Source: Halolamina rubra (GTDB taxonomy: Archaea > Halobacteriota > Halobacteria > Halobacteriales > Haloferacaceae). From it: a stretch of 47,331 nucleotides of DNA. Location: assembly GCF_000739555.1 (NCBI RefSeq), contig NZ_BBJN01000022.1, positions 1 through 47,331 of the forward strand, read 5' to 3'. Positions 40,699 through 47,331 of the stretch are shown here, one piece after another. How positions within the stretch are numbered: the first letter of the stretch is position 1; each line of letters starts with the position of its first letter. The notes beneath the pieces were generated by a model that was not told where the DNA came from, searched no databases, and saw nothing but the letters and a program-made list of their open reading frames with translations. The position numbers were made by a program, and so were the translations under genes.

Positions 40699-42267
40699 CT
40701 ACTTCAGGTAGCGCTCGTAGGCGGAGCTGAACGCGCCCGAGGCCTCGGTGAGCGCGTCCCACTCGTCGAGGCCGCGCTCGATACGGGTGCCGCGGATCGT
40801 GTTGTCGAGCACGAACGCGACGATCCCGCCGACGGCCATCCCCGTGCCGCCGACGACGTAGATCGTGTCGGCGACGATCTGCAGCGTCGCGTCGGGCAGC
40901 ACCGACGCGGTCAGCACCGGGCCGACGACTGGCGTCGCCGCCACGCCCTCCGCGAACGCGGCGGCGCTGCCGACGTTGCCCATGTACGCCGGCATCGCGA
41001 GCCCGAGGAACAGCGAGATGCCGACGATGAAGGCGTTGCGCGAGGAGTCGAGGTCGACGTGTTTCAGGTTCGAGAGCCCGACCGCGGCGATCTGCCCGAA
41101 CATCGCGACGTAGAGCCCGCCGACGATGGGGTTCGGGATGGTGGTGATCAGCGCGCCGAAGTAGCCGACGAACCCCGCGATCAGCATCAACACGGCGCCG
41201 ACCTGGATCACGAACCGCGAGGCGACGCCGGTGAGGCCGATGGCGCCGATGTTCTCGGAGTAGGAGGTCGAGCCGTTCCCGGTGCCCATGATCCCCGCGA
41301 ACAGCGTCGCGGCGCCCTCGGTGCCGATCCCGTGGTTGATGCGGCGGGCGGAGGGCGCGCGCTCGCCGGCGAGGCGGGCGACGGCGTGGTAGTCGCCGAA
41401 CGACTCGATCATCGACGCCACGACGCCCGCGAACATGCCGATGATGAAGGAGGTCCGGAACGTCGGCATCCCCCACTGCAGCGGCATCGGCACCTGGATC
41501 AGGCTCGCCTCCGCGACGACCGAGAGGTCGACGAACGCGGGCGAGCCCGACGGGACGATCCCGAGCACCGAGAGCGCGGTCGCGAGGAGCCACGCGGCGG
41601 CGATCCCGAGCAGGACGGGGTAGAGCCGGAACACGCGGTGGGCGGTGTCGACGTACTGGCTGAAGCCGACGATCAGGAGCACCGTCAGCCCGAGCAGCCA
41701 CCAGGCCTGCTGGGCGGCGGCGACCTGGGGCGCGCTGAACAGCGAGAGCCCGATCAGCGCGATCGTCGGCGCGATGACCACGGGCGAGAGGTACTGCTTG
41801 AGCCAGCCCATCACGCCGAGGTAGCCGAACACGATCTCGACGACCCCGCCGACGATGATCGCGCCCTGCAGCGCGAGGATCGCCTGCTCCCAGTTGCCCG
41901 TGCCGACGAAGCCGATGATCGCCAGCGCGGGCGCGAGCATCGAGAACGTCGCCCCCTGGACGATCGGGTAGCGGTTCCCGACGACCGTCTGGAGCAGCGT
42001 CCCTACCCCGGAGACGACGAAGAACGTCCCGATGTACAGCGGCTGGACCTCAGAAGGCATCCCCATCGCGGTCGCGAGCGCGAGGGGGACGGCGATGTTC
42101 GCGCCCACCATCGTGAGGTAGTGCTGGAGCCCCAGCAGCGCCGACTCGACGGTCGGCGGGCGCTCGTCGACGCCGTACTCGACGTCGCTCGACTGTTCGA
42201 CCGATTCGGATCCGGGTTCGCCCGCCGTCCCCGCCGGCGGTGTCTCCGGGTTGGACGCTCCGGTCAT
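40699..42267 (-). CDS. NCS2-family nucleobase (uracil/xanthine) permease
   Basis: A 522-residue membrane transporter with about 14 helices, cation-coupled, of the UraA/xanthine permease family. Family features include GLQHYLTMVGANIAVPLALA at the start, the short-strand region NRYPIVQGATFSMLAPALAI, the substrate-site motif ESFGDYHAVARLAGE, and GTGNGSTSYSENIGAIGLTGVASR with the conserved N-x-G-T-S-like pattern. An acidic cytoplasmic N-terminus of about 40 residues precedes helix 1. It lies downstream of and on the same strand as purA (78 bases), which suggests a purine base as substrate, by inference. Confidence 0.94.
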   Translation of the reverse strand: MTGASNPETPPAGTAGEPGSESVEQSSDVEYGVDERPPTVESALLGLQHYLTMVGANIAVPLALATAMGMPSEVQPLYIGTFFVVSGVGTLLQTVVGNRYPIVQGATFSMLAPALAIIGFVGTGNWEQAILALQGAIIVGGVVEIVFGYLGVMGWLKQYLSPVVIAPTIALIGLSLFSAPQVAAAQQAWWLLGLTVLLIVGFSQYVDTAHRVFRLYPVLLGIAAAWLLATALSVLGIVPSGSPAFVDLSVVAEASLIQVPMPLQWGMPTFRTSFIIGMFAGVVASMIESFGDYHAVARLAGERAPSARRINHGIGTEGAATLFAGIMGTGNGSTSYSENIGAIGLTGVASRFVIQVGAVLMLIAGFVGYFGALITTIPNPIVGGLYVAMFGQIAAVGLSNLKHVDLDSSRNAFIVGISLFLGLAMPAYMGNVGSAAAFAEGVAATPVVGPVLTASVLPDATLQIVADTIYVVGGTGMAVGGIVAFVLDNTIRGTRIERGLDEWDALTEASGAFSSAYERYLK

Positions 42268-42345
42268 CGACTGTCTACCCGAACCGTGCTCGTTCTCCCC
42301 TAAATACGCCCCACATCCGCGTCCGAGGAGCCGCCGGTCGCGAGC

Positions 42346-43668
42346 CTACTCCCAGGGGGTGTGTCGCTCGACCGTCTGGTCGCGGTCGGGGCCGACGCCG
42401 ACGGCGTACACCGGCGCGCCGAGTTCGCCTTCGAGATACTCGAGGTAGTCGCGACACGCGGCGGGGAGCGCGTCGTACCCCTCCTCGGCGACGGCGCTCC
42501 AGTCCTGCTCGCTCCAGGTCTCGAACGCCCGGAAGTTCGGCTCACAGCGAGCCCACTCCTCGGTCGTCGCCGGGACCGTCTCCCGGGTCTCACCGTCGAG
42601 CTCGTAGCTGTGGCATACCTTCAGTTCGTCCAGCCCGGCGAGCACGTCGACGTGGTTCACCGCCAGCCCGGTGAACGAGGAGCGCCGCGCGGCGTGACGA
42701 AGCATCGGCACGTCGAGCCAGCCGATCCGGCGCGGGCGGCCGGTGACGGTGCCGAACTCGCCGCCCTTCTCGCGGATCTCGTCGGCGAGATCGGCCTCGC
42801 CGTCCTCCATCTCCGTCGGGAGCGGCCCCTCGCCCACGCGGGAGAGGTACGCCTTCACGATGCCGACGATCTCGCCGGCGCCGACGACGCCGGGGCCGAC
42901 GCCGGAGCCGACGGCGGCGCCGCCGGCGGTCGGGTTCGAGGAGGTGACGTTCGGGTAGTTGCCGTGGTCGATGTCGATGCTCGTCCCCTGGGCGCCCTCG
43001 AACAGCAGGTTCCCGCCCGACTCGTGCTGCTCGTAGAGGAAGTCGCCGGCTTCGACGAGCATGTCGTTCTCCCGGAGGCGCCGGCCGTACTCGGCGAACT
43101 CCGCGACCAGCTCGTCGACGTCGAACTCGACGCCGGCGTCGATGCCGTACACCTCCTCGGCGATGTCGCGCTTGTTCGCGACGGTGTACTCGAGGCGGCT
43201 GCGGAGCACGTCCGTGTCGAGCAGGTCGCCGACGCGGACGCCGCGGCGGCCGGCCTTGTCCTCGTAGGTGGGGCCGATGCCGCGGCCGGTGGTGCCGACC
43301 TTCATGTCGGAGTCCTCCTTGTCGGCCTCCTCGATGCTGTCGAACACGCGGTGGTACGGCAGGATCACGTGTGCGCGCTTGGCCACGCGCACGTCGGGGT
43401 CGAGCCCCTTCTCCCGGAGCGTCTCGATCTCGTCGAACAGCGTCCGGGGGTTGACGACGCAGCCGTTGCCCAGCACCCCGGTCTTCCCGCGGACACAGCC
43501 GCTCGGGACCAGCGAGAGCTTGTACTCCTCGCCCCCCTCGACGACGGTGTGGCCGGCGTTGTCTCCGCCCTGATACCGCACGACAGTGTCGGCTTCCTCG
43601 CCCCAGCGGTCGACGAGTGCGCCTTTGCCTTCGTCGCCGAGTTGCGCCCCGACGATTGTGACGGTCAT
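42346..43668 (-). CDS. purA: Adenylosuccinate synthetase
   Basis: A 440-residue GTP-dependent enzyme that joins IMP and aspartate to adenylosuccinate, the first committed step to AMP. Invariant motifs are GDEGKGALVD (11-20), GGDNAGHTV (34-42), the IMP loop GTTGRGIGPTYEDKAGRRGVR, the switch region NLLFEGAQGTSIDIDHGNYP, and the GTP-site block GTVTGRPRRIGWLDVPML. Length is standard. The ATG at 43668 gives the family start MTVTIVGAQLGDEG. The NCS2 permease gene follows on the same strand. Confidence 0.97.
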   Translation of the reverse strand: MTVTIVGAQLGDEGKGALVDRWGEEADTVVRYQGGDNAGHTVVEGGEEYKLSLVPSGCVRGKTGVLGNGCVVNPRTLFDEIETLREKGLDPDVRVAKRAHVILPYHRVFDSIEEADKEDSDMKVGTTGRGIGPTYEDKAGRRGVRVGDLLDTDVLRSRLEYTVANKRDIAEEVYGIDAGVEFDVDELVAEFAEYGRRLRENDMLVEAGDFLYEQHESGGNLLFEGAQGTSIDIDHGNYPNVTSSNPTAGGAAVGSGVGPGVVGAGEIVGIVKAYLSRVGEGPLPTEMEDGEADLADEIREKGGEFGTVTGRPRRIGWLDVPMLRHAARRSSFTGLAVNHVDVLAGLDELKVCHSYELDGETRETVPATTEEWARCEPNFRAFETWSEQDWSAVAEEGYDALPAACRDYLEYLEGELGAPVYAVGVGPDRDQTVERHTPWE

Positions 43669-43831
43669 ACGCGGCGATTCTGTAGCGCCGGCTAAACCGA
43701 TTACGATGCGGCCATCCCGGCCCGGACCCGACCGCGACGGCGGTTCCGGCGCGCTGCCGGCGCCAGAACGGTTAACTACCGGCCGTGTGTAGCTTACTCA
43801 CTCAGTAACACGCCGGCGGCGAGGGGAAGTT

Positions 43832-43855
43832 TTAACCTCTCCCAAGAGAAGTTAA
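43832..43855. promoter_or_regulatory. Palindromic operator candidate before the winged-helix gene
   Basis: A 24-base imperfect dyad: TTAACCTCTC (43832-43841) and GAGAAGTTAA (43846-43855) match at 9 of 10 paired positions around a 4-base centre. It ends 8 bases before the ATG of the winged-helix gene, so it overlaps the core promoter/start site. This is the layout of an autoregulated HTH gene. The dyad is visible; the binding protein is inferred. Confidence 0.5.
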
Positions 43856-43863
43856 CATACAGC

Positions 43864-44169
43864 ATGATAGATCGACTTGAGAAAGAGGTGGATATGCTCG
43901 AGCGACACCTCCAGGTCCTCCGGATGGTCATCGAGAACGAACCGATCGGCATCGTGAAGATGTCGAACGAGACGGGCTACCCCCACCACAAGGTACGCTA
44001 CTCGCTGCGAGTGCTCGAGGAGGAGAACCTGATCGAGCCTTCGAGCCAGGGTGCGATCACCACCGACCACACCGCAGAGTTCGTCGAGGACCTCGACGAG
44101 AAGCTCGACGACACCGTCGACAAGCTGCGCGACATGCGGATCGACTCGGCGCCGGAAGCCGAGAACTAA
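43864..44169 (+). CDS. Small winged-helix transcriptional regulator
   Basis: A 101-residue protein of a haloarchaeal regulator family. An N-terminal helix (MIDRLEKEVDMLERHLQVLRMVIEN, probable dimer contact) leads into a winged helix (EPIGIVKMSNETGYPHHKVRYSLRVLEEENLIEPSSQGAITT, about 28-70), followed by a C-terminal helix FVEDLDEKLDDTVDKLRDM. There is no ligand domain, so it may be a constitutive or post-translationally controlled DNA-binding protein. A 24-base dyad at the promoter suggests autoregulation. It is divergent from purA, with a 195-base intergenic region, and convergent with the large coiled-coil gene, with 13 bases between the stops. Confidence 0.85.
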   Translation: MIDRLEKEVDMLERHLQVLRMVIENEPIGIVKMSNETGYPHHKVRYSLRVLEEENLIEPSSQGAITTDHTAEFVEDLDEKLDDTVDKLRDMRIDSAPEAEN

Positions 44170-44182
44170 CTTCTACTGCGGA

Positions 44183-46321
44183 CTACAGTTCCGGCACGCT
44201 GACGTGGAACTCGCCGTCGCGGGTCTCCACCAGACTCAGGTGGTAGCCGTCCTTCCGGGAGAGCTTCACGAAGCTCTTGCGCTTGCCGCGGCCCAGGAAC
44301 CCGCCGCCGGTCGCCTCCTCGGCGGTCTCCAGCGCCCCCGGCTCGTAGTAGCTCGACGTGACGAAAAACGCCGCCGCGAGCCCCTCGTTCGTCTCGCCGA
44401 CGGGCGTCGCGTTCCGGAGCAGCGACTCGAGCATCGGCTCGGTCGCTGGCTCGCGTGAGCTGTTCAGGTCGGTGACGATCAGCGGTTGGCCCATCCGGTC
44501 CCGGATGACGACGTCGAAGTCGGCGCTCTCCTCCTCGGCCGCCTCGCCGAGGTCGACGCCGCCCCGGAACTCGATCCGGTCGATCTCGGGGATGCCGCCG
44601 AACAGCTTCCCCATCGCGGTCTGGTTGCGCGTCTCGCGCACGTCGTGCAGCAGCGACCGCGTCAGCCACTCGACGAACCCGTACTCGACGGTGCCCCGGA
44701 GCCACTCGTCGTACGGCTCGCCGTCGACGACGACGCCGTCGGCGTCGAACTCGGTGTGGTGCTCCAGCCGGAGGTTGTCGTTGACCGCCTCGCGGTCGGC
44801 GTCGCCGTTGTGGGCGTCCTCCAGCGTGGGGCCGCCCTTGCGCTCGTAGCGGACGAACAGGCTCGTCCCGGCCATCGCCTCCTCGGGCGACATCTCGCGG
44901 TCGCCCTCGGGCATGTACTCCTGGGCGGCCTCGAGCTCGGTCTCGGCGACGCGGAGGTCGTCCTCCAGCTCGTCGACGGTCGATCGGAGCTCCGCCACCT
45001 CTTCCTCGAGCTCGTCGGCGGTCGCCACCGCGTCGTCTCGCTCGCGCTCGAGCCGGTCGCGCTCCTCGGCGAGCCGGTCGGTCTCGGCCTCCAGCTCCTC
45101 GACGCGCTCCTGCAGTCGGTCGCGCTCCTCGCGCAGCGCCGACAGCTCCTCGCTGGTGGCGCCCGTCGCGCTCCCGGCGGCGCCGGCGGGTTCGGACGCG
45201 CTCGCGGTCTCGGCCGCGCGCTCCTCGGCCGGCGGCTCGGCCGACTCGCTCGCCTCCGCCATCGAGACCGACTCCTCGGGGTCGAGCGCGGGGATCGTCG
45301 TCGTCTCGCGCCACTCGGACTCGCCCTCGAAGCGACCAGCCGAATCGGACCCCGCCGACGCCCCGGCGGGTTCGCTCGCCGCCGCCGTCGACGCGTCCTC
45401 GCCGTTGGCCATCGCCGCCTCGGCGGCCTCCGTCGCGGACCGCTCCCGCCCGGCGGACGCCGTCTCGGTGGCCCCCGTCGACGCCGCGTCGGCGCCGTCG
45501 GTCGGCTCGGAGTCAGTGGCCGGCTCCCGGCTCTCGGGCTCCGCCGACGCCTCGGCGGGCGACGACTCCGCCGGCTCGCTGGGCGTCGCCACCTCGCTTT
45601 CGGACGCCGCCGGCTCCTCGCTCCCGGCCGCCGACGGCTCGCTGTCGGTCGGCGGCGCCGTCGCGAACTCCTCCGCGGGATCGCGTTCGTCGGCGGCCGA
45701 CGCGGCCGCCGGCTCGCTCGACGCCGGCTCGTCGTCGACCGCGCCGGCGCCGCCGGCGGCGACCGAGCCGCCCGCCCCGGCCGAATCGGGCACGTCGACG
45801 ATGTCGATGTCGACCGTCTTGACGCGGTAGATTCCGACCTCGTCGGCCGCGCGCTCGTACGCCTCGTCGCCGGTGAGCCGGCGCTCCTGGTTGCCGACGA
45901 ACGCGACGGGCATCCGCCGCCCGCCGTAGTACGCGAGGTAGTAATCCCCCGAGAGCACGTTCTCCGAGAGCTCGACGTAGCCGGTGAAGTTGCCCGACTG
46001 CAGCGTGCGGTCGACCTCCGACAGCGGCGTCTCCTCCGTGTAGTACTCCCCGCGGACCTCCCCGCCGGTCTCCTGCATCGCGAACAGCAGCGGGAGCGAC
46101 CGGTCCGGCGCGACGTACGCGGTGCCGTCGGCGTCGGCGAACCGATCCATCCCGCCGTCGAACACGCCGAGCACGCGACCGTTGAGCATGAACAGCCACG
46201 CGCCGCCGTCGGTCACGGCGCCCGTGAACTCCCGATCGGCGAACTCACGCAGCCCCGCGTGCCCGCCGGAGAACGGCTCCGAGTCCCACTCGGTCACCCG
46301 CTCGACCGTTTCACTCTTCAT
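44183..46321 (-). CDS. Large haloarchaeal protein with coiled coil and low-complexity linker (DUF7527-like)
   Basis: A 712-residue soluble protein in four parts. The N-terminal globular domain (about 1-170; FADREFTGAVTDGGAWLFML followed by NGRVLGVFDGG) also contains TGYVELSENVLSGDYYLAYYGG. A linker (about 175-385) is made almost only of Ala, Ser, Glu, Pro, Thr and Asp. A coiled coil (about 390-470; ELSALREERDRLQERVEELE) follows. The C-terminal globular domain (about 480-712; EYGFVEWLTRSLLHDVRETR, ADFDVVIRDRMGQPLIVTDLN) closes the protein. The last block has the spacing of a nuclease-like beta-alpha core, but no complete catalytic set is evident. Such proteins are sometimes labelled SMC-like because of the coiled coil, without an ATPase. 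Function is unknown. Confidence 0.85.
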   Translation of the reverse strand: MKSETVERVTEWDSEPFSGGHAGLREFADREFTGAVTDGGAWLFMLNGRVLGVFDGGMDRFADADGTAYVAPDRSLPLLFAMQETGGEVRGEYYTEETPLSEVDRTLQSGNFTGYVELSENVLSGDYYLAYYGGRRMPVAFVGNQERRLTGDEAYERAADEVGIYRVKTVDIDIVDVPDSAGAGGSVAAGGAGAVDDEPASSEPAAASAADERDPAEEFATAPPTDSEPSAAGSEEPAASESEVATPSEPAESSPAEASAEPESREPATDSEPTDGADAASTGATETASAGRERSATEAAEAAMANGEDASTAAASEPAGASAGSDSAGRFEGESEWRETTTIPALDPEESVSMAEASESAEPPAEERAAETASASEPAGAAGSATGATSEELSALREERDRLQERVEELEAETDRLAEERDRLERERDDAVATADELEEEVAELRSTVDELEDDLRVAETELEAAQEYMPEGDREMSPEEAMAGTSLFVRYERKGGPTLEDAHNGDADREAVNDNLRLEHHTEFDADGVVVDGEPYDEWLRGTVEYGFVEWLTRSLLHDVRETRNQTAMGKLFGGIPEIDRIEFRGGVDLGEAAEEESADFDVVIRDRMGQPLIVTDLNSSREPATEPMLESLLRNATPVGETNEGLAAAFFVTSSYYEPGALETAEEATGGGFLGRGKRKSFVKLSRKDGYHLSLVETRDGEFHVSVPEL

Positions 46322-46406
46322 CTTGGAAGTTTACTCGCCCGGTGCCCTCAAAATACTTTGTGGAGCACTCCCCGGCCACGAGACAGGCGTCTGACGGGTT
46401 CGTCGG

Positions 46407-46790
46407 TCAGCCGAGCACGCGGACGACCGCAGCGACCGTCGGCGGCCCGAGCAGCGCCAGTCCGAGCGCCTCGACGGCGGTGAACCCCGCCGTCGGCGGC
46501 GACGCTCCGGTGACGGCCAGCCAGAGCACGCCGGCGGCGGCGACGCTGATGCCGAAGCTCGCGCCCGCGGCGACCGCGCGCTCGACGGAGCTGGCGACGA
46601 GCCCGAGCAGGACGCCGGCGACTGCGAGCCCCGCGGGGTGGACCGCCGTCGCGGCGGCGCCGCCGATCCACGCCAGCGCGGCCGCGGCGTCGGCGGCACG
46701 GCCGCGCCGGATCGGCCGGAGGTAGCTCCCGTCGCCGAACAGCGTGCTCGAGCGCTCGCTCACACTCCGAGCCAGCGGCGGAGCGTACAT
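46407..46790 (-). CDS. Small integral membrane protein
   Basis: A 127-residue protein with about three or four hydrophobic segments (AAAALAWIGGAAATAVH; LAVAGVLLGLVASSVE; VAAGASFGISVAAAGVLWLAV; FTAVEALGLALLGPPTVAAVV) after a polar N-terminus (MYAPPLARSVSERSSTLFGD). ATG 46790 was chosen; the in-frame extension further upstream is proline/arginine-rich and covers the promoter region. I do not recognise the family. It is divergent from the acyl-CoA synthetase gene across a 99-base region that holds an AT-rich perfect palindrome. Confidence 0.7.
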   Translation of the reverse strand: MYAPPLARSVSERSSTLFGDGSYLRPIRRGRAADAAAALAWIGGAAATAVHPAGLAVAGVLLGLVASSVERAVAAGASFGISVAAAGVLWLAVTGASPPTAGFTAVEALGLALLGPPTVAAVVRVLG

Positions 46791-46835
46791 CAATCCACCC
46801 ACTCGCCGCGGCCCATCGGTTCGGGGGACACGCCC

Positions 46836-46849
46836 CCGCAAATTTGCGG
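46836..46849. promoter_or_regulatory. AT-core palindrome in a divergent promoter
   Basis: CCGCAAATTTGCGG is a perfect 14-base palindrome midway between the starts at 46790 (minus) and 46890 (plus). An A/T core of this kind is rare in DNA this rich in G+C and lies where a shared TATA/operator would be expected. Confidence 0.4.
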
Positions 46850-46889
46850 TACCCAATCGCTTTTGTGAGGCTGTGACGAACCTCGTGAC

Positions 46890-47331
46890 GTGTTACCAGA
46901 TCCGCCGGAGCTCGGACCCCTGTTCGACCCCGATTCCGTCGCCGTCGTCGGTGCGAGCCCGGACTCGTTCTACGCCGGCAACCTGATCGACAACCTGCTC
47001 GACTACGGCTTCGCCGGGGAGCTCTACCCCGTCAACCCCGGCCGCGAGGAGGTCTGGGGTCGCCACTGCTACGACGGCATCGACGACGTGCCCGAGACCG
47101 TCGACCTCGTGGTCGTCAGCGTCCCCCGCGAGTACGTCGTCGACGTGGTCCGCGCGGCCGGCGAGCGCGGCGTGCCGACCGCGCTGGTCGTGACGGCGGG
47201 GTTCTCCGAGGCCGACGAGGAGGGCGCCGCGCTCGAAGCCGACCTCGCCGCGGCCGCCGACGAGGCGGGGATCCACGTCGTCGGCCCGAACTGCATCGGC
47301 GTGATGGCCGCCGCGGGCGCGACGCTCACCT
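46890..47331 (+). CDS. NDP-forming acyl-CoA synthetase (acetate-CoA ligase type), partial
   Basis: The 5' end of an ADP-forming acyl/acetyl-CoA synthetase, which makes ATP from an acyl-CoA, ADP and phosphate. This is the usual archaeal route for acetate formation and for amino acid-derived acyl-CoA. It is cut by the right edge. The visible 147 residues are the CoA-binding Rossmann domain: LFDPDSVAVVGASPDSFYAGNLIDNLL, GELYPVNPGREEVWG, VDLVVVSVPREYVVDVVRAAGERGV and IHVVGPNCIGVM. The start is GTG 46890, the only start codon after an in-frame TGA at 46866. The active-site histidine lies beyond the window. It is divergent from the membrane-protein gene. Confidence 0.93.
   Translation, partial: MLPDPPELGPLFDPDSVAVVGASPDSFYAGNLIDNLLDYGFAGELYPVNPGREEVWGRHCYDGIDDVPETVDLVVVSVPREYVVDVVRAAGERGVPTALVVTAGFSEADEEGAALEADLAAAADEAGIHVVGPNCIGVMAAAGATLT

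Overview
This window is chromosomal DNA of a halophilic archaeon (class Halobacteria). The evidence is the very high G+C content, strongly acidic proteins, archaeal core genes (TFE, RNA polymerase subunit L/Rpo11, Trm56, MptA, GHMP-type shikimate and pantoate kinases, archaeal chorismate mutase), a Tat-exported lipoprotein binding protein, Bat-type and TrmB regulators, and several short families found only in haloarchaea. The genus cannot be fixed from sequence alone. No rRNA, tRNA, CRISPR array, prophage or intact insertion sequence was seen.

Layout. 1-6.0 kb is an efflux/stress block: a MacB/LolD-type ABC ATPase (cut by the left edge) with its TetR regulator, a zinc-ribbon membrane protein, a 1151-residue MMPL/RND exporter and a TrmB-family regulator. 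6.4-17.6 kb is the most interesting region. A six-gene minus-strand operon encodes a complete Liv-type ABC importer plus a KAS III-like enzyme. Next to it are a Bat-type regulator, a D-3-hydroxybutyrate dehydrogenase, an acyl-CoA ligase with an alpha/beta hydrolase, and a MaoC hydratase. Closely related palindromes (core GGTTCACA..TGAA) lie 35-39 bases upstream of the start codons of four transcription units here, which suggests one regulon for uptake and CoA-dependent use of hydroxy or short-chain acids.

17.6-31.9 kb carries a methyltransferase, a cold-shock protein, hisD, a second methyltransferase, a CBS-domain (CorC/HlyC) membrane protein, two FAD oxidoreductases, haloarchaeal conserved proteins, an unusual array of tandem stem-loop repeats (26.41-26.73 kb), mptA, a TrmB regulator, a DUF255 thioredoxin-like protein, a very acidic small protein and a DsrE protein. 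31.9-44.2 kb is largely housekeeping: chorismate mutase and shikimate kinase, pantoate kinase, rpo11, hisF, the tfe-DUF2110-DUF5803 operon, trm56, a sugar-nucleotide epimerase, a Trm112-like protein, an NCS2 nucleobase permease, purA and a small winged-helix regulator with a palindrome at its promoter. The right end has a large coiled-coil protein, a small membrane protein and the start of an NDP-forming acyl-CoA synthetase.

Three genes (the RND exporter tail, livF and the shikimate kinase) are each broken by what looks like one missing base in a short homopolymer. Adding one base restores family-typical protein in all three cases, so uncorrected assembly indels are more likely than three real mutations. 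Family names of the DUF type are given from memory and should be read as such.
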